From Musa acuminata AAA Group (Eukaryota > Streptophyta > Magnoliopsida > Zingiberales > Musaceae): a DNA stretch of 64,000 bases. Both the position numbers and the translations under genes were made by a program. The stretch lies in NCBI RefSeq assembly GCF_036884655.1, contig NC_088335.1, forward strand, positions 42,278,501 to 42,342,500, in the 5' to 3' direction. Positions 10,211 to 21,767 of the stretch are shown one piece after another. The notes beneath the pieces are model-generated. The model ran no database searches. It was not told where the DNA came from and saw only the letters and a program-made list of their open reading frames with translations. Positions within the stretch are counted from its first letter, which is position 1, and each line of letters opens with the position of its first letter.

Positions 10211-11240
10211 GGAATCGGTTCCTACTCATAACGATGGAAGGCCACGTGGGTCAATCTAATTGCCTCACGTTTACCGACTTAATATTATCGAGAGATGTTT
10301 CTATAATTTAGTCTCCTAATATGACATGTCACACATATACATATTTAATATATATCTACATCGCATGCAAATATATATACATATCTAGTATGTGTATAAG
10401 CAATCACATCAGATGATCATGGATCACAACCTAATATGATTAGGCCCGAGCCAGTAGGCCTAATCACTCACATCAAGATCTATGTGTGCAACGGTGCATC
10501 TCCATGCCCTGTGATCGTCCATCTCGTCCTCGTCGGTTTCGTCGACATCTTGATGCATCTCCATGCATCACGATCGTCCGTCTCGTGGGTCCCGCTATCG
10601 CATCCACGCTCCCGCTGCGCCTCCTCATGTGATTACAACTTAATCATAGGCACGCAGGCCCGACAATAAACGAGAAATATAATGGAGGTTCGCAGACCTC
10701 AATAATAATAATCACAAGTACACACATCACACGGTCCATGATCATCCGTCCACACATCATACATCACATGTATAAATAATCATCATCATGTAGGACTACT
10801 AGATAATAATAAAAATAATAATCAACTAAACCTTTTAATTAATTAATATTTTCTGAAATCAGGAATATATAGGGAATTTCTCAATTCCTAAGGGTATTTT
10901 CATAATTTTGACAAAAGACAGAAACTGGAATTTTCAAATTCACAGGGGCAAAACTATCTTTTTGCCCAAAACCCTAATTCCCTCTTTCTGCTGCCGCTGC
11001 CGCCGCCACCACCCTGCTGGCGGCGGCCTGTGCGGCGGGGCGAGGGCGCTGCCCTCGCCTGCAGGCGGCACGCCCGCTGGCGGCGATGCCGCTGCGGGTG
11101 GGCGCCCCCTTCGGGCGCCGCTGCCTCCGCAGGCGATGCTGTACCGCCGGGCGGCCGCCCCTGTGGGGGGGTTTTCGCCCGTGGGAGCAGCGGCGGCAGG
11201 CGTCGCTGCCCTGCGGCGGCAGGCGCCGCTTCCTTGCGGC
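10211..11240 (-). other. Element A leader, inner part with GC-rich segment
   Basis: No coding sequence is supported. An AT-rich part with atatata runs (about 10330-10400) is followed by a sharply GC-rich segment (about 10980-11240) full of GCCGCC- and GGCGGC-like runs. Long open frames on both strands there are a by-product of GC richness. The segment resumes after element D at 15814. A related leader is seen in element E (47770-48200). Confidence 0.6.
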
Positions 11241-11244
11241 GACA

Positions 11245-11690
11245 TGACACGGACTTAGCTGGTTTTGCCTAAGTCGTGCGGCACCCTTGCGTGTCCGTCC
11301 GCAAAGGTCAGCCTCCCCGAAGCCTCCCATTGTCCCTTAGGACCATCAAAAGAGAGAACGGGTTAGAGAGAACGCCTCAAACGGGATCCACAAGCAAACA
11401 TGTCCGAAAAACACTTCATAGACAATGCAAATTACAAACAGACTTTACAAGCTCTGAACAGTGGCACAACAAAGGGTAAAATGGTCCATTACAGACCGAA
11501 AAGCTCTTGCACGTGTCCACATGACACAACCTTTATTTACAAGCCTAAAGAGGCCACCAACCCAACTAAAATGGGACTTATAAGCCTTCGGCTGCCCCTC
11601 TACATGTTTTACAAGGCATGAACATGCCAACAGACACAGACAGATATAAGCATTACATCAAACATCCTGTTTCAAAGTTTGTCCGTGACA
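11245..11690 (-). repeat. Element D downstream LTR
   Basis: The LTR is 446 bases, TGACACGGAC to GTCCGTGACA on the + strand, and identical by eye to 15364-15809. On the coding strand a possible TATA-like cttataag is near 11577. Confidence 0.92.
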
Positions 11691-14600
11691 TTCTCCCCCA
11701 CTTATCCCTTCGACGTCCTCGTCGAAGCCTTTGTGAACACTGCAACTCTTCGCCTTTGCTGAGTCTTCAATCTTCTGCTCCAGCTGCAATGCGCCTCCTG
11801 GCTCCCAGCTGCTCTCCGCTGCTGTTTTTGAGTAGTCGAACCTTTGATCCGCCATGCTTCTTCAACTCGCCAATGTCTCTGACTCTGGTGTGGGGTTGGT
11901 TGAGTTGTGTTGATCCTCGTTGATTCCTGCGGATCCACCAAATGAAGGAAAAGACCATCCTTACTGTGCCAGTCTCTCAAAATTTCCACATGCTGCTTGA
12001 ACTGGGTGGATGCTTGTTGGAGCTTTAACGAGCATCGCCTCGCAAACTTCTGAAATTTTGGGTCCTTCCTCCACAAAATCTGCTCATTGACTCTTCTTTC
12101 AGTTAGTTGTCATATCCAAGTAGGTTCGCATCACTTCCGCTTTCGATTGGCATTTCGTTGGGAAATGAAGCGGACAATCTACTCTCAGTAACACTGATCA
12201 CCGTTGGTGAGGATTTGACAACTATTGTCTTCCATTATCTTCGAAGGGTCTTTGAACTTGTGCAGAGCTCCTCTGCTGGATAGATAAGAGAACTGGGGTA
12301 CTCGGTTTCGCCCATTCTCTTAAGAGTTGAGAAGGCAAAGGTTACTTGACTTCGCCCGCCTCCTCGAGGTTGTACTTCATGCATCGAGCTGGTTACTGGC
12401 CTTCGCCTGCTCTTTGCTCACACTTCTGAAGCACATGAAGTGTTTGCACTCCTTGCATTGAGTTAGTTACTGTGATTCACCTTCTCAATGCCATCGAACT
12501 TCTGGAATGCGGGAAGTTTTCACCCCAACTTGGAGTAATTCTCTGATAGATGAGGTCGCCTCTGGGATTGTACCGTCTTCTCCATCAACCCTGCCGCCTA
12601 CTCCACTGAGTAGCAAAGGTACAGCACCGCGTACTGCCTGCTTCGTTCCTTGGTCGTGCACTCTTGCATGACCCGAAGTCCTTCACTTACGGCCATCTTG
12701 ATGAGAAACTTGTAGACACCGGTCTTACGAAGTTTCTTGGCCTCTGCCCTTCAGCCTTGTCTCGGTACTTGGAGATTGCCTCTGCATGCTCCACCTCCTC
12801 AGCCCCTTTCACGACCAAGCGCTCTCCCTCCATGAGAGCAAGGGATCAATGACTTGCACGGAAGTCCCGCCTCTGCGGTACCATGGCGCTGCAATGCCCA
12901 TGGCCCTACTATCCGTCGCCTCGCATCTGCATCCCTTTTCTTCACGATCAGTAGACATGTCTCTATGGCACTCCTCTGAGTCCACCTCCATTCTAACTGA
13001 TGCTTGATTTTGGGTAGCTAAGTCCCTCTGGACTCGTCGTCGCTTCCTCGCCCCTTTCGACCCCCTGCTTCAACACCTCTGTGTTCTCCAAGCAGCTCCT
13101 TCTGGTCGATGGAAAGACAGACTGCACTCCCATGCATGGCCTCTGCCATCGCATTGTAGGGTTTGCACCAATTCTGTTCTCCATAGCTTCCTTGGTAGCA
13201 ACGTTCGCTTACTCGGCCTTGTCCTCTGACTTGCCGGGCTCCCTTAAGCGAATAAGAGCTCTGGAGCAGTCCAACTCTCCAGCTGCTTCGATCATACCTC
13301 TGCATGATCAAGTCCCTCCCATGGAACTCACTGGTACTTGCATTCGAACTTTTCCCTTGGTGGAACCCAGCCCCCATATGCTGATGACCAAGGTTTTCAT
13401 CCGATGCAAAATTCGATGCACGCCCGGAAGACCCGCCTCTGCGGTACCATGGCCTTCACTCCTTGAATCCATAGCCCTTCTTGCCGTCGTGTTGTTCACC
13501 AAAGCGGAGCTCCCAGTAGCTCCCGATCATACCTCCATATGATCTCATCCCTCACGGGACAAGGTCGTGTGTATCGCATTGCCATCGAACTGTTCCACCA
13601 CGATCCGCTGCACCATGTCGCCTCCTGGTGACATCTCCATTGCATTCTGATCCTTGTGGAATAAACTCGAATTGTGAACCCTCCGCTGTGTGGCCTCTGC
13701 CAATACATCGCAGGGTCTCCTCCACCTTCGATTTTGTTCGCTCCTTTGGCAATCGATCTTCATCCACCCACTCTTGGGTCACACCTAGATGAAGCACCGC
13801 TCTAGGACAGTCCGTCGCCTAGTAGCTCCCGAAGTCCACTGACTTCACTGTAATTTGTGCACCATTGTCTGGATCCTGGGTCTCTGCCCCTACCAGCACA
13901 ATTTCCGCTGCGCACCGCTTCCTTCATAGCAACTCGAATGGCAACACTGTGGCATATTCTTCAAGAGTACCCGCCTCTGCGTCCTCTTGCCCCGTGCTAA
14001 GGCCTTCTGAACCCAACTTCGCCTCCGCAAATTGAGTCGCCTTAGTTCCTCCATCAAATGCTTCTCCGAGATAAGGTGCATGTGCCCCGAAGCTCCCTTC
14101 GTCTTTGGCACCATGCAAGATGAGTCCACTCCGTCAGAATGAAGGACCCATGGAACAACATGATCCTGCTCTTGCCTCTGCAAGAGCTCATGTCCTTGAC
14201 CTCTGTCTAAGAAAAGCACTGTGCCTCTGCTCCATGTTCCAACTTCTTTGCTGGCTCCCTTCATGCGGCTTGGGTACTTCACCAAGTTACACCCAAGTTG
14301 CTCGCTCCTCGTTGTTGCATTGAGTCGATGGTGGCCCTCGTGCCCACCATTCCACGGGTCAGCCCTCCCTTGAGTCCGATCTCATATCGACTCCAAGTGT
14401 GCCTTCATTTGTGTTGCTCCAGGTCGCTCCCCCACTTGATCTCGCAATGCATCCACCAATGCATTCTCTCGAGCGAGATCATGCGGCAACTCCTCGCTGC
14501 TTGCTCGGTCCATTGAGCTTCGTGGAGTTGTTGTTTGTGAGGTACTCCTCCTCAACATGTGAAGTCCGTCTCACATGATTCTCCCTCTGGAGTTCCGAGA

Positions 14601-15349
14601 CTTATCCCTCCTGGATAACTATCCCGTTGGAGCAACATCTCTCTTCGTTTCGGAGACCACCATCCCCTTGGACTACTCCGATCTGCTAAACAAACTGTGC
14701 ATTGTTCTGCCTCCTGCAAACGCACTTGCTAGATTGCGACTCCCCGTCAATACAGCCCCCACTGCACCCCTCGAGGTCTAGCAACATGCTGAACTCATTG
14801 CACACTTCAGCCGCCTACGGACGTATCCTTCACATGCCGAAGAGAAAGTTTCAATGCTCCATGGCGCCGAGTCTCGACCGCCTTGGGATGGCCACGGACA
14901 TTCCATCGTCCGCATACAAGCCCCTGCATGAGTACCAAATTCTTCGAGTTAGCAATTCCTCTCACCTCTGTGAGCTTTGGCCTAACTCTTTTGGTCGTTG
15001 AGCAACTCATTCCACCTTGGATGGTCTCATTCTTGCCAAGCGCCTCGCTTGCCTAGAGCACCATCAAGTATAGTTGTCAACGTCGAGCCGTAGCTCAAAC
15101 TCAGCCATCCCAACCTTTGTGCGCTCCAAATTCTTCCAAGCTTGCCTATTCTCGTGGTGCCTCTTGCGCGAAGGGTTGGCCATTCCTGTGAATGCCAATC
15201 TCAGATGCCCGCTCCTCTGAGCGACTCTTTTCCCTACATCTCCATGCCCGTTTTCCCCCAAACGGTCGCGCGTGTGCTGACTGCCCTCAACGCAGCCCCG
15301 CTAGGTCCCCCACGTTTGCATGCTAAGTGTTTCTATGAGTGCTTGTCCC
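11691..15349 (-). other. Element D internal region, coding content unrecognised
   Basis: A purine tract (on the - strand GTGGGGGAGAA) opens the region beside the left LTR. The longest - strand frames are 14285-13890, 12109-11702 and 13377-13018. None shows a known domain, and stops separate them. The last, which ends a few bases before the purine tract, is lysine-, arginine- and glutamine-rich. The phrase ctctgcggtaccatgg recurs near 12870 and 13436. The region could be a decayed or non-coding filler, or an unknown gag. I do not assign a function. Confidence 0.5.
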
Positions 15350-15361
15350 GCTCTGATACCA
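15350..15361 (-). other. Element D primer-binding site
   Basis: On the - strand this reads TGGTATCAGAGC, complementary to the 3' end of plant initiator tRNA-Met. It sits two bases inside the LTR, where minus-strand DNA synthesis would start. Confidence 0.9.
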
Positions 15362-15363
15362 TA

Positions 15364-15809
15364 TGACACGGACTTAGCTGGTTTTGCCTAAGTCGTGCGG
15401 CACCCTTGCGTGTCCGTCCGCAAAGGTCAGCCTCCCCGAAGCCTCCCATTGTCCCTTAGGACCATCAAAAGAGAGAACGGGTTAGAGAGAACGCCTCAAA
15501 CGGGATCCACAAGCAAACATGTCCGAAAAACACTTCATAGACAATGCAAATTACAAACAGACTTTACAAGCTCTGAACAGTGGCACAACAAAGGGTAAAA
15601 TGGTCCATTACAGACCGAAAAGCTCTTGCACGTGTCCACATGACACAACCTTTATTTACAAGCCTAAAGAGGCCACCAACCCAACTAAAATGGGACTTAT
15701 AAGCCTTCGGCTGCCCCTCTACATGTTTTACAAGGCATGAACATGCCAACAGACACAGACAGATATAAGCATTACATCAAACATCCTGTTTCAAAGTTTG
15801 TCCGTGACA
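15364..15809 (-). repeat. Element D upstream LTR
   Basis: The LTR is 446 bases and identical by eye to 11245-11690. It is followed by the GACA target duplication and the continuing GC-rich leader of element A. Confidence 0.92.
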
Positions 15810-15813
15810 GACA

Positions 15814-16071
15814 GGCGCCGCTGCCCCTGCGGCGCCTCTGCCCGTGGGCTGCCAGCCCCGCCGGCAGCAAGCCTGCTGCAAGCAGACCGCCGGCCGGCTG
15901 CTGCAGACGCAGCCCCTGCGCTGCCCGCCTTCGGCTGCGCTGCACGCACGCAGATCGAGGGCAACAACTGTTGCTGCCCTTTCCCGCTTTTGCGTCAACG
16001 ATTTTGACGTCAATATTCTTCCTAAACACAACACACGCAGTTCAAAACCAATCATTCGCACGAACAACCTG
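15814..16071 (-). other. Element A leader, outer part
   Basis: This is the GC-rich leader between element D and the primer-binding site, then cgtcaacgattttgacgtcaa and caaacacaacacac-like sequence. The same outer leader occurs in element E at about 48080-48195 (caacaattgttgccc, gatgtcaaaagc). No gene is seen. Confidence 0.7.
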
Positions 16072-16083
16072 GCTCTGATACCA
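16072..16083 (-). other. Element A primer-binding site
   Basis: The - strand reads TGGTATCAGAGC one base inside the LTR. It matches the initiator tRNA-Met 3' end used by many plant copia elements. Confidence 0.9.
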
Positions 16084-16084
16084 C

Positions 16085-17574
16085 TGTTGGGAAATCATGG
16101 GGGCGACATCATATGCACAGCGGAAGAACAAGAAAACAAAAATCCCCGATTCCCAAAAAGATGTTCGTCGTCGTGCGAAGATTGGTGCGCAAAATCCGCA
16201 AAACACAAAACTGCGTATAGAGATTGTGTTACCTAGGGAGATCGTATATCCCTGTTTCCTTACAGATCCTTAGGAGAGGGTGAAGGAGGTCAAGCGTCCT
16301 CCTCTCTAGCGGTGATCCACACAGTAGGGTTGCGACGACCCTCCTCAAAACTCCAGGCCTACTCTGAGTGGAGAGGGAGAGGAGAATATGAAAGGCAAGC
16401 AAAGACTCTAGCCTATGAGGCTGTGAATCCCTCATATTTATAGAGATCCCGTGTCAAACCCTAATGGGTCCTTCCCTAGTGGGTACTGGATCTGCATCCA
16501 ATAAGACAAGGGCTCCGTCGGATATCTCATATCCGAACCTCTACTCATCGCAATGCCTACCATATGTGTGTGACCCTCTAGGCCCAATATCGAGCTGGCC
16601 GTGAGTCATACCTGTCAGAACTCCTTCTGACTGAGTGAATTATTATCTCTGTAATAATTCACTTGACTCATCGACTACGGACGTACTAGGCCACTACGCC
16701 GTAGTCCCCAGACGATACAGGGGAATCCAATCCATTGGACCTGTCTATCCTCAGTTACCATGTACCTATAGTCCCTCATCCATCTAATATCCCAGAGACC
16801 GTATATCGAGCATGGTGCTGTCAGACCCATACGGTTTCTACTCGAGTCTCGCTCTAATCGGATTCTCTCGGAGAACTCTTTCTCTCTCAACCCGAATGAC
16901 CCTGGCCAGGGATTTGTCTGAGCAAGAACACATGGGATATTCGTCTCATGACGCCGAGAGTGGATGATCCTCTATCGACACTCAATAGCCCTCGTAAGGT
17001 CGACTACCACTCCCAATGACCAGCTGTACTAGATCTGGGACAGCCAAACCTATAAGTCTGGTATCAAAGAGTGGAGCACTCATACAGGACATCCTTGGTG
17101 TCTCAAGTCTAAGGACCAAATACACCACTAGGACTACGGAATCGCTGTCTGACAATAAGGCATCATCAACCATCCAGCATTCCGTAAGCGGATCAATCAG
17201 TGAACTCATTCTCCAATGAGCACTTGTACTGTATCCCTAGTGTCCCTACACGAGCAGCTATGAGACCAACTGCATCCATCATATGGACGGGTATATAGCA
17301 CACCAGTCTATCCGGTTATCACGATGTCCCTCTCGAGTAACCTATGACCGGGATTATTTAGGATATGTGTTTAAAGGTGAATCGATCTCATTATCGTGAT
17401 CTCATCACGATCCGATTCTCATTGCACAAATCCAAGGACATCACAATATATATATGCATTTATGCAATAGTTATAAAGTGATATACGCCAAAATATAATA
17501 AGTAAAAAGATTCTGTATCAAGTCACACGTGCCATCACTCACGTGATTGGCTTGCTGGGCACCTATGACTAGCA
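16085..17574 (-). repeat. Element A upstream LTR
   Basis: The LTR is 1490 bases and nearly identical to 4692-6182, with about 27 differences seen, mostly transitions. It ends GACTAGCA before the TTTAC duplication at 17575-17579. On the coding strand a TATA box (ctctataaatatg) lies near 16434-16446. Confidence 0.93.
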
Positions 17575-18609
17575 TTTACAACTCAAACTTTGAAGAACAT
17601 AAGGAGGAGAACTTTTGGTCTTTACAACAGTTTTGAGCTCTAAGAATCACAGAAAGATATCAAGATTTCGAGTGTAAGTTACTCCCTTTCAGTGCTGAAT
17701 GGGTGGGGTATTTATAGGCCCCAACCCAGTTTAAATTTGGAGCTCAAAACTGTCAATTCCCGGAATTCCGGGATCAGGCGGTTGCACCTCCTGACTGGGG
17801 CGGTTGCACCGCCTGGCAGAGCTCGAAGACTGAGCCTCTGGGCGGTGCCACCTCTGTCAGGGGCGGTTGCACCTCCTGACTGGGGCGGTTGCACCGCCTA
17901 GCAGAGCTCGAAACTTGAGCTCAGGCGGTGCCACCTCTTGTCAGGAGAGGTTGCACCGCCCAGTCTCGCTCGAAGACTAAGCCCAGGCGGTTGCACCTCC
18001 TGGCTGGGGCAGTTGCACCGCCCAGTCTCCCTGGGAGACTTAGCCCAGGCGGTGCTACCTCCTGGCTTGGGCGGTTGCACCTCCCACAGCTACCAGGGTC
18101 CGAATGGGTTGATCCATTCGGCCCAATTTGGGTTTTTCAGGGGCCTAATTGCCCCAAGATTAAGCTAATGGGATCACCTCCCATTTTCAACTTAATCATT
18201 AGTGCTAACTACGATAAATCCTAAGACAATTTCTGCAGCTTGCTCCGGTGCGTCAATCGCTTCTTCCGGCAAGTTTCCAGCGAACTTCTGTCGATCATCC
18301 GATGAACCCTCGGTGATGCTCCTGCGGACTTCCGGCAAACTCCTGGACTTGCGACGATCCACTTGGCAAGTTCCGACGAGCTTCTTTGGCAAGCTTCTGG
18401 ACTTCTCGGATTTGTTCCCGCAGAACCTCCGACGACTGTCCGAACTTCCGTCGAGCTCTCGAACTCCCAACGTGATCATTGTCATGACTCCGGCGCAACT
18501 CCTACTGCATGTCTTACTTTCATCGTAGTTAATCCTGCACACTTATCTCAACACATAGATTAGACAACAAATGACAATTGACTTCATCATCAAAATCCGA
18601 GATTCAACA
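17575..18609 (-). repeat. Element B downstream LTR, inner part with GGCGGTTGCACC tandem units
   Basis: The element B LTR resumes here after element A and ends GATTCAACA. It matches 24102-25174. The TATA box of the element (plus strand tatttata, about 17709-17716) is in a ggggtatttatagg context. At about 17775-18085, copies of GGCGGTTGCACC and GGCGGTGCC recur. The upstream LTR has one unit more (around 24390-24450), a sign of unequal copying within the repeat. Confidence 0.9.
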
Positions 18610-18622
18610 ATCTCCCCCTTTT
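18610..18622 (-). other. Element B polypurine tract
   Basis: The - strand reads AAAAAGGGGGAGAT immediately before the LTR start TGTTGAATC. It is the expected plus-strand primer site. Confidence 0.88.
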
Positions 18623-19772
18623 TGATGATGACAATCAATTGATAATGGAGTTAACCTTAACTCCCCCTATCTATATGCCATACTTGAGATAAGTCATTCT
18701 TGAATTTAAAACCTTATAAATTCAAGAGACATATTCCCATCATGATTCCTTTCATGATGTATCTATTTGAAGATGATGTCAAGGCTTGACATTCATTTTC
18801 AAATTTTACATTACAAGTTTGAATGATGGTAATAGTAGCAATTCATCATATTGTAATATATCAACATGTAAAGCTGTGAAGTAAGATTTTAATATCATTA
18901 CATGATGCACACATTTCTTATATTTTAGCAAGTGTTGCATTTCTATATATGGCATCTTTTCATATATCTCTTGATGATGTAGGCATGGCATAATCATAGC
19001 ATCAGTGTTTATAGCATTAAATCAATTCATATATTTCTCCCCCTTTGTCATCAACAAAAAGCATGGTAGATGTGATACCAGGAGAACAATATAAGCAAGT
19101 TATCAAGCATATAAAGGAAGGCATGATAAGTATAATGCTTTGAATACTTCTTCTCCTTGTATGTTATAATTCTTTGTGCATGAAGGAGGAAAGTCATTTT
19201 ATCAAATCCATTTCGAAAAATATTTTTCATAAGAGTGTGTTTGATTTTTGTCATTCCAGCTGTTAAGCGAGTCCGAAAATGAGATGAATTCTTTCATGCA
19301 TTCGGACCAGATTATGCTACAAAAACATTTCAACACATGGCAATCAAGTGATTTGATCATTCAATAAAGTCCGAAAAATAATTTTAACTAGTTTAAGTAT
19401 TCGGACACATCAACATTTCTAATTCTCTTTTTATAAAATCAAATTGTTCTTCACTTAGAGGTTTTGTAAAAATATCGGCTAGTTGATGTTTAGTATTAAT
19501 GATAATGACTTATCAACTGCATCATTTTTTCAAACTATATTTATCAAAGCACAAGGTTTTCAAAACTTTTAGTTTCAATATAAAATCTGAGATAACCATT
19601 TAGTTTATATTTACCACAAGGCACAGGGCATATATTCACCATGATAGATGTTTACAACTCTACATATGCTCAAAATATATCAGGTAACCATATCAAGGAT
19701 CAAGTCAAAGCACATCATGGTGAGTAACATAAGGAGTTTACAATAACAACAGATGATTGTGTTCATACAAGC
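18623..19772 (-). other. Element B 3' non-coding region
   Basis: This AT-rich stretch lies between the accessory ORF and the purine tract. A second purine-rich tract on the - strand (plus strand tctccccctttgtcatc, about 19037) resembles a duplicated polypurine tract. Short open frames here are not supported by any motif. Confidence 0.5.
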
Positions 19773-20881
19773 TCATTCATGAGGTGGAAAATTAAAGTGC
19801 CTAAACAAGGAGTCAAATTGACGATGAATTTGCTGCAGCTCAGATAGGATTTGATCTTGTCGTTGTTCAAGTCGTTCTTGTCTTTGTTCGAATCGGTCCA
19901 TCCGAATCCCAATATCTTCGACAAATGATGTATGAGTTTGCTCAGATGGATGTGTTTCCTCAAAGGGACAGATAGAGGAGATTGGGTACCCCTAAATACT
20001 AGTGTTTTCGGTTCAGGTTCAGGTTGAGGAGGATCAGTTCTTCTTGGCATTCTAACCCAGTTACCGTTTCTACAAAAACATCTTAATCGGTGAAGTAGAT
20101 TTTTATTAATTATGCTAAATCTATCTACTTTTATTACTTCTTCTTCCGGTGGTATTAGAATATCGTAGGCTTTCATTATTCTTGTTATTATACCACCATA
20201 TGGGAGCATCATGTCTTTCGTATATAGTTCTAACATGTTTTGTTGGATAAGATAACCAAGACAGATGTCATGTCCTTTCATGATCAAATACATAGTTCCT
20301 AATTTTAATTGGCTTACTTCATCATGATGGTATTGTTTAGGGAGAATGATGCTAGTTAGGATATGATGAAGTACCTTAGTGTTTAGAGACAGTAGATGTT
20401 CACAACTTTTAGGAACAAATGCTAAATTGGGATCGGCAAAAATTGTTCCTAGGGCTTCAACGTATGTTGTTCTAACAGTTTCATCATCCCATTATCCTCT
20501 AAAGTAAAGTCCTCTACTTTTCATGGGAATGCCTATCATGTCACAAATGAATCTATCCGTAATTGAGATGTGTTGTCCTAAAAGATAGGTGGACATTCTT
20601 TCTTTTTCATCTACTTGTATGTTGTTGTAAAACAATCTAACAAGTCTTGGATATATGGGTTCGTTAATTTACAAAATTGGAAGTAGATCTAAGTTTGCAA
20701 ACCATTGGATTGTTTCTAAGTCTCTTAGTTCATTTAAGTCTACGTATTTTCCCTTATTGACACTCCTAAGTTCGAAAGAGGAAAATTTTTCAGCATGGTA
20801 TTTTGAATCAAAAAGGGTGAGATCAAAATCTTCTACTAATCTCCTCTTTCCTTTGTCCCTTAAGGATCTTCTAGATCCCAT
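19773..20881 (-). pseudogene. Element B accessory ORF (putative plant transposon protein type)
   Basis: Read from an ATG at 20881 (MGSRRSLRDKGKRR), one frame runs through about 300 codons with two in-frame stops (near 20670 and 20500). A frameshift near 19965 then leads into a C-terminus rich in Glu, Gln and Arg (RFEQRQERLEQRQDQ), likely a coiled coil, ending in a stop at 19773-19775. The middle (ILPKQYHHDEVSQLKLGTMY) resembles the family called putative plant transposon protein domain, found as an extra ORF in SIRE/Maximus elements and sometimes labelled envelope-like. No signal peptide or membrane segment is visible. The family match is from memory of its style, not from a search. Confidence 0.6.
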
Positions 20882-20899
20882 AACTACTACTGTTTAGAA

Positions 20900-21767
20900 C
20901 AATAGTGATGAGCAAGAGTAAATGAATCAAAAAACAGAGTTTAAGGGCTTCTTAGAGAGTACCTTAGTGAGATCTTCAAGAGAGGGAAGGATTGTTGATG
21001 CTTTGCTTCGAAATGAGGGGTTTTTGGGATGCTAAGATGGGAGAAATGGGGATGGAGGAGGCTTGGAAGAGCAGAGGAGGGAAGGGAGTGAGTTGGGGTC
21101 GGTTTCACCGTCGGCCCTAGCTTGGGTTAAAAAGGGGTAGAGTTGCGGGCGGTTGCACCTCTGGCTGGAGCGGTGCAACCGCTTGCAACATGTGACAGCT
21201 GGAGGTGCTACCTCCAGCTGGGGCGGTGCCACCGCCTGCAGGCGGTGAGCACTTGTTCTGATCAATGTGATCTGATCTGAGAGTTTTTTCTGTCTTGAGG
21301 AGAATTTTCATTTAGAGCAATCAACCTTACTTACGTAATTACGTAAGAATTTTTTATTTTAAGATAAGGACTTTTGCACGATCAAGATAGATTTTTAACG
21401 TGCATACTCTCAATGTCGTACACGTGTTTGTGATAGTTTCTTCAAGTTGGTAAGTCTTGCAAGTTCATGACAGACTTAGTCACTTCATGATACAGAGTTA
21501 GATTCGAAGGTTATGAACGGATGAAATTGATGGGTTCGAAAATCCAAGGGATATGTGAATTTGGGAATCATATGTTTCTAATTCTGAAAAGTCAAATAAG
21601 GTTGTATCTAAGTCGCATTTGTGATTTTAAATTTATAATCTCCGTCTGTAGTTAAGGCTAGAGAGCATTGCGAGTTCCTTTTTGGATCTTGGGTTATGAA
21701 TATCAAAAATCAAGGAGCAGAATATTATTTCTTGCTCCAGCCTAAAATTTTTATGTTTTTAATGTTT
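20900..21767 (-). other. Element B spacer between gag and accessory ORF, with hairpin cluster
   Basis: The pol genes should be here but none is found. Three tight inverted repeats occur: 21149-21159 with 21172-21182 (GCGGTTGCACC / GGTGCAACCGC), 21197-21206 with 21210-21219 (AGCTGGAGGT / ACCTCCAGCT), and 21222-21236 (GGCGGTG C CACCGCC). The first uses the same word that is tandemly repeated in the element's LTRs. Confidence 0.7.

Larger units (their letters stand above)
11245..15809 (-). mobile_element. Element D: young LTR retrotransposon without recognisable protein genes
   Basis: Two 446-base LTRs (11245-11690 and 15364-15809) read identical by eye. Their ends are near-inverted repeats (TGACACGGAC and GTCCGTGACA). 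The 4-base target duplication GACA is at 11241-11244 and 15810-15813. A primer-binding site for initiator tRNA-Met lies at 15350-15361 and a purine tract at 11691-11703, giving - strand orientation. The 3.67 kb interior has only short interrupted frames with no known gag or pol motif. It looks like a non-autonomous (LARD-like) element moved by enzymes of another copy. It sits in the leader of element A. Confidence 0.9.
4692..17574 (-). mobile_element. Element A: Ty1/copia retrotransposon nested in element B's LTR
   Basis: This - strand element has two LTRs of about 1490 bases (4692-6182 and 16085-17574) and the target duplication TTTAC on both sides (4687-4691 and 17575-17579). A primer-binding site complementary to initiator tRNA-Met lies at 16072-16083 and a polypurine tract at 6183-6193. 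From right to left it holds a long leader (itself split by element D), gag, integrase, reverse transcriptase and RNase H. Stops and frameshifts occur in gag and reverse transcriptase, and the protease seems lost. The integrase is intact. The LTR pair differs by roughly 27 changes by eye. Confidence 0.93.

Noticed and set aside
10940..11330. Overlapping open frames of 80-118 codons on both strands
   Set aside because: They lie in a very GC-rich leader segment where stop codons are rare. The predicted proteins are low-complexity Ala, Arg and Pro, with no motif.
19773..20881. Reading the accessory ORF of element B as a retroviral envelope
   Set aside because: No signal peptide, fusion peptide or membrane segment is visible. 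The tail looks like a soluble coiled coil.
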